The notes beneath the pieces are model-generated. The model did not search any database. It was not told the origin of the DNA and worked only from the letters and a program-made list of their open reading frames with translations. A program made the position numbers and the translations under genes. Of a DNA stretch of 64,000 nucleotides, positions 18,501 to 27,414 are shown one piece after another. Source of the stretch: Gloeocapsopsis crepidinum LEGE 06123 (lineage in GTDB: Bacteria > Cyanobacteriota > Cyanobacteriia > Cyanobacteriales > Chroococcidiopsidaceae); NCBI RefSeq assembly GCF_015207655.1, contig NZ_JADEWN010000014.1, positions 20,923-84,922 on the forward strand, in the 5' to 3' direction. The stretch's first letter is position 1; the number at the start of each line of letters is the position of its first letter.

Positions 18501-20103
18501 TGTTCATTTTTGGAGCGTTACATCTAATGAATGTTTAGAATGGGAAGAAATACAAAAATGTTTCTGGAGTCTATTATTTTTAGTGCAAGCATTAGGAGAA
18601 CAAAAAACTGATATCAGTATCGATATCATCTCCAATTACTTACAATACATAAACGATAACGACAATTTGTGTCCAGGGAAAGCAACAATTCTCGGACTCT
18701 GCAAAGTTATTTCTCAAGAATATCCAATTACTTGTCGCAGTATTGATATTGCATTTGATAGTGAGCGATCGCCTCTGGCGCTGCGCTTCGCGCAATCGCA
18801 CCAACTAACTGACAGCCTATTTGCAGAAATTACTAGCCCATCTTCAGACTCGATTATTGCATACCGAGGTAGTCAACGTTGGGTGCAATATTTTGAAAAG
18901 TTACCAGTTAAAGACGCAACCTCAAATACTCCTAAGTTACGTCAAGGAGGAGTTTATCTCATTACAGGGGGATTAGGGAAAATTGGACTAGAAATTGCGC
19001 AGTATTTAGCAAAGACAGTAAAAGCTAAATTAGTGTTAATTAATCGTTCAGGATTACCTGTAAAAACTGAATGGCAAGATTGGTTATCTCATTATGGTGA
19101 AGAAGATCTCATTAGCAGCAAAATCCAGAAAATTCAAATCCTTGAAGAATCGGGTGCTGAAGTTTTAGTGATGCAAGCTGACGTTGCTAACTGCGAACAA
19201 ATGCAAGCGGTAGTCAATCAAACCTGTCAGCACTTTGGGACAATTCATGGCGTCATTCATGCTGCGGGAGTTCCTGGGGAGGGCTTGATTCAATTAAAAA
19301 GTCCAGAAACGGCAGAAAAAGTTTTTCTACCAAAGATAAAAGGGACACTTGTATTAGATAATGTTTTACAGGACATTAATTTAGATTTCTTTGTTTTATT
19401 TTCTTCAATTACTTCGATTTGTGGTGGTTTAGGGCAAGTAGATTATTGTGCTGCGAATGCATTTCTTGATGCTTTTGCCCAAGCTAATTTTTACAACCGT
19501 GATAAATTTACTGTTGCAATTAATTGGGATACGTGGGAAGCAAATAACTGGCAAGACTCACTCACAGCATTTGCTCCAGATATTCAAGCTTGGTTTCAGC
19601 AAATGCGTACCCAATATGGCATAAAATCTTGGGAGGGAGTCAAGGCTTTTGAAAAAGTTCTCTCTTGGCAATTACCACAAGTCATTGTCGCGGCACGCAG
19701 CATTCAAGATGTTATTGCTCAATATGATAGGTTAAAACTATCCAATTTATTAGAGCAATTAGATAAAAGTTCTAGTAGAATTACATCAGCACAAAATAAT
19801 TCAAAAAACAAAGTTGCACCACGAAATTCTATTGAAGCTAAAATTGCAAAGCTTTTTCAAGAAACTTTGGGAATTGATAAAGTAGGAATTCATGATAATT
19901 TCTTTGATTTAGGTGGTAATTCCTTAATAGGTACTCAACTTGTTTTTCAGTTGCAGCAAGAGTTTCAAACTAACATCTCTATTAAACTCTTATTTACTGC
20001 TCCTTCTATAGCAGAACTAGCCTTAGCAATTGAAGATCAAATGATTGAAGAGTTGAATCAACTCACTGATGAAGAAGCTGCGGCAATTTTATCAGGTATT
20101 TAA
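15541..20103 (+). CDS. Type I PKS module KS-AT-KR-ACP
   Basis: A 1520-residue polyketide module that extends the acyl-Ser chain by two carbons. The KS has Cys180 (TACSTS) and the HGTGT/NIGHLDAA histidine motifs. The AT has Ser622 in GHSIGEY and HAFH, the usual malonyl-CoA signature. The KR is at about 1135-1400, with the nucleotide motif TGGLGKIG and catalytic Ser/Tyr in VLFSSITS and VDYCAANA. The ACP carries Ser1461 in GGNSL. There is no DH, ER or methyltransferase, so a beta-hydroxy product is expected: a statine-like gamma-amino-beta-hydroxy acid from Ser plus malonate. The tail QLTDEEAAAILSG looks like a C-terminal docking motif. A dispersed palindromic repeat is inserted in frame at 18765-18799. 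Confidence 0.93.
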   Translation: MSATDHDSLEGIAIVGMAGRFPGAKNITEFWQNLCNDVESISHFRDEELIATGISPALINHPNYVKVGAFLEDIDLFDAAFFGFNPKEAEMTDPQHRLFLECAWEALEDAGYDSLRTESRIGVYAGASLSNYLSFNFNDDQIGSAHSFQKLLGNDKDFLATRVSYKLNLTGPSLTVQTACSTSLVATSLACQSLLNYQCDMALAGGISIRVPQKTGYLHQEGGILSPDGHCRAFDANAQGTIIGNGVGVVVLKRLSDAISDGDNIYATIRSTAINNDGAGKVGYTAPSVNGQAEAIIEALALAGVEPESISYIEAHGTGTALGDPIEISALTNAFRTSTQKNNFCAIASVKTNIGHLDAAAGIAGLIKTALALKHQLIPPSLNFSQPNPKIDFANTPFYVNTELRQWQANGTPRRAGVSSLGIGGTNAHAILEEAPVVEASSPAHPWHLLVLSAKSETALESATANLAAYLAQNPHLNLADVAYTLQIGRREFNYRRMVVCQSISDAVSALKAKEPQKVLPPTEANSITFMFPGQGSQYVNMARELYEYKQFQEEVDRCCLILKPHLGLDLRSIIYPRELEKAAIQLKQTSLAQPALFVIEYALAKLWMSWGIVPQAAIGHSIGEYVAACLAGVISIEDTLALVAWRGKLMQQMPAGAMLSVALSEAELKPLLHENLSLAASNAPNLCVVSGNFKSVDAFEEKLISLGVNCRRLHTSHAFHSQMMEPVLEPFIKQLKNIKLNSPQIPFISNLTGTWITAEQATDVNYWAQHLRHTVLFNAGILTLLQEENRIFLEVGAGRTLSTLVKQHQSLQQLVLPSLRHPQEEKSDIACLLHTLGQLWLAGVEINWSGFYSSEKRHRLPLPTYPFERQRYWIDQIQTESNKQNQKLDLNDWFYVPSWKRTISPVYLNQSSIKTKKSWLIFLDNRGVGCQVAERLKQANQEVVIVRQGEEFAKCNQQEYIINPEIRDDYDVLLKEVCSYNQPQHIVHFWSVTSNECLEWEEIQKCFWSLLFLVQALGEQKTDISIDIISNYLQYINDNDNLCPGKATILGLCKVISQEYPITCRSIDIAFDSERSPLALRFAQSHQLTDSLFAEITSPSSDSIIAYRGSQRWVQYFEKLPVKDATSNTPKLRQGGVYLITGGLGKIGLEIAQYLAKTVKAKLVLINRSGLPVKTEWQDWLSHYGEEDLISSKIQKIQILEESGAEVLVMQADVANCEQMQAVVNQTCQHFGTIHGVIHAAGVPGEGLIQLKSPETAEKVFLPKIKGTLVLDNVLQDINLDFFVLFSSITSICGGLGQVDYCAANAFLDAFAQANFYNRDKFTVAINWDTWEANNWQDSLTAFAPDIQAWFQQMRTQYGIKSWEGVKAFEKVLSWQLPQVIVAARSIQDVIAQYDRLKLSNLLEQLDKSSSRITSAQNNSKNKVAPRNSIEAKIAKLFQETLGIDKVGIHDNFFDLGGNSLIGTQLVFQLQQEFQTNISIKLLFTAPSIAELALAIEDQMIEELNQLTDEEAAAILSGI
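18765..18799. repeat. HIP1-bounded palindromic repeat inside the PKS coding sequence
   Basis: The segment starts with GCGATCGCCTCTGGCG, continues TGCGCTTCGCGC and ends AATCGC, like dispersed GC-rich palindromes seen in cyanobacterial genomes. It encodes about a dozen residues (SPLALRFAQS) in the KR structural subdomain that have no counterpart in the paralogous PKS at 36926-42628, and the reading frame is kept. Confidence 0.65.
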
Positions 20104-20174
20104 CAAAATTCTTACTAAATAAACTTTGAAGATTAGTCGATCAAGTATTAAGTGATGACTGGCGGTAATCGAGT

Positions 20175-23100
20175 ATGGATAGCAATGAAACAGAATTACA
20201 ACGGCGATCGCAGCTTTCTCCTGTCAAACAGGCTTTGCTGAAAAAACGCTTACAAAACAAAACTCATTCAGATTCACAACTCAATCAAATTCCTCAACGT
20301 CCACAAAATTGTGCTATCTTGCTATCTTATGCTCAAGAACGGTTATGGTTAGTTGAAGGGTTATCTGGTGCTGCTATATACAATATGTTTAGTAGCATTC
20401 TAATTAAAGGAAAGCTTGATATATTTGCATTAGAACGCAGTATTCAAGAAATCGTTCAACGCCATGAAATCTTAAGGACATCATTCTCAGCCGTAGAAGG
20501 ACAACCAATTCAGGTCATTGGTTCTACGTCGTTGACATTACCGCTAGTTGATTTGCGACATTTAGCTGTTGACAAGCAGCAACAAGAAGTTCAACGCTTA
20601 ACGATATCTGAACAAACGCAAGCTTTCGACTTAGCAAAAGATCCACTGTTGCGAGTTCAGTTGCTGCATTTGAATGAAGCAGAATACTTGATGCTATTGA
20701 CTATTCATCATATTGTTGCTGATGCTTGGTCGCGGGGAATTTTCTTGCAAGAGTTAGCAACGCTTTATACCGCCTTCAGCCAAGGAAAATCTTCTCCTTT
20801 ATCAAAATTACCCATTCAATATGCAGATTATGCAGTTTGGCAACGACAGCAACTTCAGGGTGAATTGTTAGAAACGCAGCTGGCTTACTGGCAAGAGAAA
20901 TTACAGGGTGAATTACCAATTCTGAATTTACCAACCGATCGCCCTCGACCGCGATCGCAGACATACAAAGGTGCAAGTCTATGCTTTACGTTACCTCAAA
21001 CACTCACGAATTCACTGCAAGCCTTGAGCCATCAAGAGAGTGTAACATTGTTTGTCACGTTGTTAGCTGCATTCAAGGTGCTATTGCATCGCTATACCGG
21101 ACAGGATGATATTTTAGTTGGTTCTCCGTTTGCTAACCGTAACCGACCGGAAGTAGAAGGGTTGATTGGATTTTTCGTGAATACTTTGGTGTTGCGTAGC
21201 GACTTATCGGGTAATGTGAGTTTTCGAGAATTATTAGGTCGAGTACGCGAGGTGGTATTAGGTGCGATCGCCCATCAAGATTTACCATTTGAAAAGCTAT
21301 TGGAATCTTTATCGCAGCGTCGTTCCAGTAGTAAGCCTCCGTTTCAAGTCATGTTCTCGTTGCAAAATCTACCAGATGTCACGCTGGAATTACCAGGCAT
21401 CACATTAAGTTTTCCCGAAGTAGAAAATCAAACAGCGTTTTTCGATTTGGTTCTGTCGATTACACAGACCAAGCAAGGATTAACTGGTGTCATGGAATAC
21501 AACACCGATTTATTCAATCGAGATGCGATCGCGCGGATGCTAGAACATTATCAGGTTCTACTCAAAGGTATCGTTGCCAACCCAGACCAGAGTATCGCAA
21601 CCTTACCATTACTTACCGCGAAAGAACAGGCAACTTTAGCAACATGGCAACAAATCGAGTGCTATTATCCTCAAGATAAGTGCTTGCATCAGTTATTTGA
21701 AGCCCAAGTAGAACAAACACCAAATGCGGTAGCCGTCGTATTTGAAAATGAGCAACTAACATACCGCGAACTCAATCAAAAAGCAAATCAACTCGCGCAT
21801 CATCTCCATAGCTTGGGAATTAAAACTCAAGCCAAAGTTGGGTTATGCGTCGAACGTTCGATTGAAATGGTTGTAGGGATATTAGGAATTCTCAAAGCGG
21901 GTGCAGCTTACGTACCTATCGATCCCAATTACCCACGGCAGAGGTTGGAGTTTATCTTAGCAGATGCACAAGTAGAATTACTTCTAACGCAGAGTCAATT
22001 CAAGATTGAATATCCAACGCAATTAGCATTAGACACATTCGCTAGCAATACCCAATCAGTTGAAAATCTTAACTTAGAAGTTACCGCAGATAACATTGCC
22101 TACGTCATTTATACTTCTGGTTCTACAGGGACACCCAAAGGAGTTTTGTGTACGCACTACAACGTCGTCCGTCTGTTTCAAGCGACGCAAGCGTGGTTCA
22201 ACTTCAATTCCCGCGATGTCTGGACGCTGTTTCACTCGATCGCCTTTGACTTTTCAGTTTGGGAATTATGGGGTGCGTTACTTCACGGTGGAAAACTCGC
22301 GATCGTTCCTTATTGGGTGAGTCGTTCTCCCGAAGAATTTTATGCGATGTTGTTGCAACACAAGGTGACAGTTCTCAACCAAACACCCTCAGCATTTCGT
22401 CAGTTAATGCGCGTTGATGCTGAACGCGATCGCCACGATTTAAACTTGCGTTTCGTTATTTTTGGCGGCGAAGCGTTAGAAATCCAAAGTTTGAAGCCTT
22501 GGTTAGAAAAACACGGGCGATCGCCGCAGTTAATCAATATGTACGGAATTACCGAAACAACTGTCCATGTTACCTATCGTCCCATCACCATCGCCGATAT
22601 CTCCAATCATTGCGGTAGTGTTATTGGTCGTCCCATACCAGATTTGCAAATTTATCTACTAGATCAAAATCAACAACTTGTACCCATCGGAATTCCAGGA
22701 GAAATCTATGTAGGGGGTGCAGGAGTCGCATCAGGTTATCTCAACCGTACTGAAACCAACTCAAAGTTTATTCCTCATCTCTTTAACAATAACTCCTCAG
22801 CGCGTCTTTATCGAACAGGCGATCTAGCGCGTTACTTAGCAAACGGTGAGATGGAATACTTAGGGCGAATTGACAATCAGGTGAAAATTCGCGGTTTCCG
22901 CATTGAAATCGGCGAAATCGAAACAGTACTAGCTACCCATCCTGAAGTTGCAGAAGTTGTTGTACTCGTCAGAGAACTTGAAGACAAGCAGATTATTGCC
23001 TACGTTGTACCACGGCAAAAACACAGCAAACTTACAACGAATCTGCGTCAGTTCCTGCAACAAAAACTACCCGATTACATGTTGCCATCTGCCTTCGTTA

Positions 23101-23528
23101 TCTTAGATACATTACCACTCACATCAAACGGTAAAGTAGACAGACAAGCATTACCCGCACCAGATTGTCACAGAACAGATGTTACAACTTCCTTAGTTGC
23201 ACCACGAACACCGATAGAAAAAGCATTAGCAGCAATCTGGTCAGAATTACTTCATGTTGAATTCATAGGCATTCACGAGAACTTCTTTGAAATAGGCGGA
23301 CACTCACTTTTAGTAACACAACTTCTGTCCCGCATTCGCCGACAATTTCAAGTAGATTTACCTTTAAAAGTCATTTTCACTGTAGGTTTTACAATTGCAG
23401 AATTAGCAAAAATTATTAGAGAATACCAACTTCAGCAAGTAGAAACCGACGATATTGTTGCGCTTCTTCAAGAATTAAACGAACTCTCAGATCAAGAAGT
23501 GCTAATGACACTCAATCAATTGCAGTGA
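20175..23528 (+). CDS. NRPS module C-A(Thr)-PCP
   Basis: An 1117-residue single module. The N-terminal helix (LQRRSQLSPVKQALLKKRL) looks like an acceptor docking element for the preceding PKS tail. The condensation domain (about 45-490) carries HHIVADA at 178-184, so the final Gly of HHxxxDG is Ala while the catalytic second His is kept. The adenylation domain (about 510-985) has specificity residues read as D-F-W-N-I-G-M-V-H, the standard threonine code. The PCP has Ser1044 in GGHSLL. The tail ELSDQEVLMTL again resembles a docking motif. The gene begins 71 bases after the PKS stop. Role: add Thr to the reduced polyketide acyl chain. Confidence 0.92.
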   Translation: MDSNETELQRRSQLSPVKQALLKKRLQNKTHSDSQLNQIPQRPQNCAILLSYAQERLWLVEGLSGAAIYNMFSSILIKGKLDIFALERSIQEIVQRHEILRTSFSAVEGQPIQVIGSTSLTLPLVDLRHLAVDKQQQEVQRLTISEQTQAFDLAKDPLLRVQLLHLNEAEYLMLLTIHHIVADAWSRGIFLQELATLYTAFSQGKSSPLSKLPIQYADYAVWQRQQLQGELLETQLAYWQEKLQGELPILNLPTDRPRPRSQTYKGASLCFTLPQTLTNSLQALSHQESVTLFVTLLAAFKVLLHRYTGQDDILVGSPFANRNRPEVEGLIGFFVNTLVLRSDLSGNVSFRELLGRVREVVLGAIAHQDLPFEKLLESLSQRRSSSKPPFQVMFSLQNLPDVTLELPGITLSFPEVENQTAFFDLVLSITQTKQGLTGVMEYNTDLFNRDAIARMLEHYQVLLKGIVANPDQSIATLPLLTAKEQATLATWQQIECYYPQDKCLHQLFEAQVEQTPNAVAVVFENEQLTYRELNQKANQLAHHLHSLGIKTQAKVGLCVERSIEMVVGILGILKAGAAYVPIDPNYPRQRLEFILADAQVELLLTQSQFKIEYPTQLALDTFASNTQSVENLNLEVTADNIAYVIYTSGSTGTPKGVLCTHYNVVRLFQATQAWFNFNSRDVWTLFHSIAFDFSVWELWGALLHGGKLAIVPYWVSRSPEEFYAMLLQHKVTVLNQTPSAFRQLMRVDAERDRHDLNLRFVIFGGEALEIQSLKPWLEKHGRSPQLINMYGITETTVHVTYRPITIADISNHCGSVIGRPIPDLQIYLLDQNQQLVPIGIPGEIYVGGAGVASGYLNRTETNSKFIPHLFNNNSSARLYRTGDLARYLANGEMEYLGRIDNQVKIRGFRIEIGEIETVLATHPEVAEVVVLVRELEDKQIIAYVVPRQKHSKLTTNLRQFLQQKLPDYMLPSAFVILDTLPLTSNGKVDRQALPAPDCHRTDVTTSLVAPRTPIEKALAAIWSELLHVEFIGIHENFFEIGGHSLLVTQLLSRIRRQFQVDLPLKVIFTVGFTIAELAKIIREYQLQQVETDDIVALLQELNELSDQEVLMTLNQLQ

Positions 23529-23619
23529 CTGTTAATATATTTTCCTCTGCGCCTAATTAGGTTCATTTCAATAAAAACTTCTTCACACTTCAAAGCAGAT
23601 TGCTATAGCAACAAGGATT

Positions 23620-26600
23620 ATGGCAAACATCCTACTCACAACACACTGGTCAAACGGAGAAGTCTACCCGTTTATCAAAATAGGTAAGGAACTGAAAGTG
23701 CGGGGGCATAACGTCACCGTCATCACAAACTGCTACTTTGAAAAAGCAGTACAACAAGCAAAGTTAAATTTCCTAGCGCTAGACACTCCAGAAGAATTTG
23801 AGCAGTTAATGACAGAGGGATATTTATTTAATACCCCGCAAGGATTCTTAAAAATTTATCAACAATATGTTTTGCCAAAAGTAGCCACAGAATATCAATT
23901 AATAACTAAACTGTACTCTCCTAAAGAAACTATTTTAGTTGCCCGTTCCACACCAGGAATTGCCGCACGAATCGCCGCCGAAAAACTAGAAATACCACTC
24001 ATAGCGGTGATGTCTTCTCCCAGTCATGTATCAACTCAACCGCTAGCCGAAGAAATGATCGGTTCAATTCTGGGTGGTGAAATTAATCAAATTAGAACAA
24101 AAATTGGTCTACCTGTTATAGAAAACTGGTCAGCATGGTTAAGAAATACACCGAGTCAAACAATCGGACTGTGGGCAGATTGGTTTTGTGATGCAATTAC
24201 AGAATCATCTGGAGTCTTGCAAACAGGTTTTATCTGGGACGACGAACCCACAACCAGCGCTATTCCTGCAGATATCCAAGATTTTTTGCAACAGGAACCA
24301 CCAATCCTGATTACAGGTGGAACAACATCATTGGCTGGAGAAAAGTTTTTTGAAGTAAGTGCCGCAGCCTGTCAGTTACTAGATCGTCCAGGGTTATTAG
24401 TAACTCGTCATCAAAAATTGGTTCCTAGCAACCTTCCACAACGTGTGAAGTGGATGAAATACCTGCCATCACTGGCTAGCTGTATGCCTTACACTAGCGC
24501 AATTATCCATCATGGCGGTTTAGTCACAAGCGGTCAAGGCTTAGCAGCAGGGATACCTCAATTAGTTTTAGCGAGTGGTGCCGATCAACTTTACACTGGT
24601 TCTTGTCTGAATCACTTAGGGGTTGGCAAATATCTAACTAGTTCGCAATGGCAACTTGAAGTTGTTGCGCAAAGTCTGCATCAATTAATCAATTCAGATT
24701 TAGTGCGCGATCGCTGTCGAATATTCGCAGATAAGTTTATCGACACTGATCCAGTTGCAACAACTTGTGACGTGATTGAAGCACAAATATCCCGCCAAAA
24801 ATCATTCCGCAACGTTTTAGTCGAGGAAGACTTAGAAAACGCATCTCACGCAGCCACAACCAACACCAAACCCCAGAAAACAACTCACAGCCAACTTCTT
24901 GCGCTAGCAGAAAAACTATCTCCCGAAAAACTGGCACTGCTAGAACTAAAGTTGATGCAAAAGGAAAGAAATCCAAAAACGATTCCTGCTATTCCCCGCC
25001 AACCCGAACTCAATTATTTTCCCCTTTCGTTTGCGCAACAACGCCTGTGGTTTCTCGATCAATTAGAACCAGGCAACCCTACATATAACATCTCTGGTGC
25101 GGTTCAACTTACGGGAAGGCTAAACATTACAGCCCTAGAACAATCGTTTCAGGCATTAGTGCAACGCCATGAAGCGTTAAGAACGACTTTTGCGATCGTA
25201 CAAGAACAACCAATGCAAGCGATCGCTGCAAGTTTGCCGTTTGCAATCCCAATAGTAAATCTACAAGAACTTCCCCAAAGCCAACAGCAACAACAAATTC
25301 AATCTCTTATTGCTGAAGAACAAATTCGTCCGTTTGATCTTAACCAAGGTTCATTACTACGAGTTACGTTGCTACAGCTGAATCCAGAAAACCACGTGAT
25401 GTTGTTTTCCATGCATCACATTATCTCTGATGGCTGGTCAATGGGAATCTTGATTCGAGAAATTGCTCAATTTTACGAAGCGTTTTCTACAGGGAAGCTT
25501 CCTGCACTTCCCCCATTACCAATTCAGTATGCAGACTTTGCAGTTTGGCAGCGTCAATTGTTGCAAACAGAAGTACTAAAAACCCAGATGAATTATTGGA
25601 AGCGGCAATTAGCAGGCGATCTTCCTGTACTCAATTTAAGCAGCGATAGCCCCCGTCCGCAAGTTACAAGTTGCCAAGGTGCGACTTATACATTTGCATT
25701 ACCCACAGATTTATCCCAAAAACTCCAAACGCTTTCTCATCAAGCAGGTGTCACCCTGTTTATGACTTTACTAGCAGCTTTTAAAACTCTCTTGCACCGC
25801 TATACAAACCAAGTAGATATTATTGTTGGTACTGATGTTGCTAACCGTAACCATGCGGAAATTGAAGGATTAATTGGCTTTTTTATTAACCTATTAGTCT
25901 TGCGAACCGATTTATCAGGTAATCCAACTTTTCGCGAACTTTTAGAACGAGTACGCGAGGTAGCCATAGCAGCATACACTCATCAAGATCTCCCTTTTGC
26001 AAAATTAGTAGAAGAACTGCAACCAGAACGTCATTCACACCCAACTCCGCTATTTCAAATTTTATTTGTTATGCAAAATATCCCTATAGCACAGCAGTCA
26101 TTATTGGGTTTGAACATTAAACAATTTGAAGTTGATATTAAAACGACGAAGTTTGATTTAGCATTATTTATGAGTGAAACCGAGCAAGGAATAGTCGGTA
26201 ACTGGAACTATAATACTGAGTTATTTACTGCTAATAATATTGCTCAGATAACAAGTCATTTTCAAGTTTTGCTGAATAGCATCGTTATCCAACCCGATGC
26301 GCGAATTAGCAGTTTGGAAATTTTTACACAAACAGAAATAAAACAACAAGTTATGCAACAAAGTGAACGTAAAGCTTTCAAACGAGAAAAGTTTATGAAA
26401 GTTGCACCTAAAGCTGTTAATCTATCAACACAATTAGTTAAACTAGATTATCTCCAGCCAGGGCAAACATTACCTTTAGTCATTAGTCCCGCTAATGATG
26501 GAATTAATTTAATCGACTGGACTAAAAATAACAGTAATTTCATCGAGAAAGAATTACTCAAACACGGCGCAATTCTGTTTAGAGGTTTTCTAAAATCTGT

Positions 26601-27399
26601 CTCTGAATTTGAAAGCTTTGCACAAACTATTTGTCCAAACTTGTTTGGAGAATATGGCGATCTACCACGCGAGGGAGTTAGCGGTAAAGTTTACACCTCG
26701 ACTCCTTATCCACCAGATAAAGCAATTTTATTCCATAACGAAAGTTCTCATTTACATCGCTTTCCTTTAAAAATTTGGTTTTTCTGCGTTCAACCAGCAG
26801 CACAGGGAGGAGAAACACCACTAGTAGATTGTCGCCAAATATATCAATTACTCGACCCCAAAACCAAAGAAAAGTTTGCCGATAAAAAGTTATTGTACAT
26901 TCGTAATTATATAGATGGTTTAGATGTTAGCTGGCAAGAGTTCTTTCATACTACAGAAAAAGCGAAAATTGAGGATTTTTGTCGTCAATCAGCTACTAAT
27001 TTTGAATGGCTTACCAATGATAATTTGAAAACTTCAAAAGTATGTCATGCCATAGCACAACACCCAATAACTCATGAAGCTGTCTTTTTTAACCAAATTC
27101 AGTTGCATCATATCGCTTGTTTAGAGCCAGCCGTGCGCGAATCTCTATTCTCTTTATTTGGCAAAGACAAGTTACCGCGTAATGTTTACTACGGTGATGG
27201 TTCGCCAATTGAAGACGCAGTAATAGAAGAAGTTTTGGATGTTTATTCGCAAGCAACAATTAGTTTCCCTTGGCAAAAAGGCGATGTCTTAATGTTAGAT
27301 AATATGCTCGTTGCTCACGGACGGAATCCTTATGTTGGACCACGTAAGATTGTGGTAGCGATGGGTGAAATGGTTAACAGCGAAGACATTATTAGTTAG
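23620..27399 (+). CDS. Glycosyltransferase-C-TauD/SyrP hydroxylase fusion
   Basis: A 1259-residue three-part protein. Residues 1 to about 400 form a GT-B glycosyltransferase like family 1 (UGT/MGT type), with the donor-site motif HHGGLVTSGQGLAAGIPQ and GADQ. Residues 424-450 (LAEKLSPEKLALLELKL) look like an NRPS N-terminal docking helix. A condensation domain at about 465-905 keeps HHIISDG (His599-His600). Residues about 945-1255 form a TauD/SyrP-type Fe(II)/2-oxoglutarate oxygenase with H-N-E at 1039-1041, distal His1233 (MLVAHGRNP) and the downstream Arg (RKIVVAMGE). There is no A or PCP, so condensation and hydroxylation act in trans, presumably on Asp held by the next gene's first module. 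SD AAGGA at 23613-23617. The sugar and the acceptor are unknown. Confidence 0.9.
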   Translation: MANILLTTHWSNGEVYPFIKIGKELKVRGHNVTVITNCYFEKAVQQAKLNFLALDTPEEFEQLMTEGYLFNTPQGFLKIYQQYVLPKVATEYQLITKLYSPKETILVARSTPGIAARIAAEKLEIPLIAVMSSPSHVSTQPLAEEMIGSILGGEINQIRTKIGLPVIENWSAWLRNTPSQTIGLWADWFCDAITESSGVLQTGFIWDDEPTTSAIPADIQDFLQQEPPILITGGTTSLAGEKFFEVSAAACQLLDRPGLLVTRHQKLVPSNLPQRVKWMKYLPSLASCMPYTSAIIHHGGLVTSGQGLAAGIPQLVLASGADQLYTGSCLNHLGVGKYLTSSQWQLEVVAQSLHQLINSDLVRDRCRIFADKFIDTDPVATTCDVIEAQISRQKSFRNVLVEEDLENASHAATTNTKPQKTTHSQLLALAEKLSPEKLALLELKLMQKERNPKTIPAIPRQPELNYFPLSFAQQRLWFLDQLEPGNPTYNISGAVQLTGRLNITALEQSFQALVQRHEALRTTFAIVQEQPMQAIAASLPFAIPIVNLQELPQSQQQQQIQSLIAEEQIRPFDLNQGSLLRVTLLQLNPENHVMLFSMHHIISDGWSMGILIREIAQFYEAFSTGKLPALPPLPIQYADFAVWQRQLLQTEVLKTQMNYWKRQLAGDLPVLNLSSDSPRPQVTSCQGATYTFALPTDLSQKLQTLSHQAGVTLFMTLLAAFKTLLHRYTNQVDIIVGTDVANRNHAEIEGLIGFFINLLVLRTDLSGNPTFRELLERVREVAIAAYTHQDLPFAKLVEELQPERHSHPTPLFQILFVMQNIPIAQQSLLGLNIKQFEVDIKTTKFDLALFMSETEQGIVGNWNYNTELFTANNIAQITSHFQVLLNSIVIQPDARISSLEIFTQTEIKQQVMQQSERKAFKREKFMKVAPKAVNLSTQLVKLDYLQPGQTLPLVISPANDGINLIDWTKNNSNFIEKELLKHGAILFRGFLKSVSEFESFAQTICPNLFGEYGDLPREGVSGKVYTSTPYPPDKAILFHNESSHLHRFPLKIWFFCVQPAAQGGETPLVDCRQIYQLLDPKTKEKFADKKLLYIRNYIDGLDVSWQEFFHTTEKAKIEDFCRQSATNFEWLTNDNLKTSKVCHAIAQHPITHEAVFFNQIQLHHIACLEPAVRESLFSLFGKDKLPRNVYYGDGSPIEDAVIEEVLDVYSQATISFPWQKGDVLMLDNMLVAHGRNPYVGPRKIVVAMGEMVNSEDIIS

Positions 27400-27414
27400 A
27401 AATTGAGAATTAGA

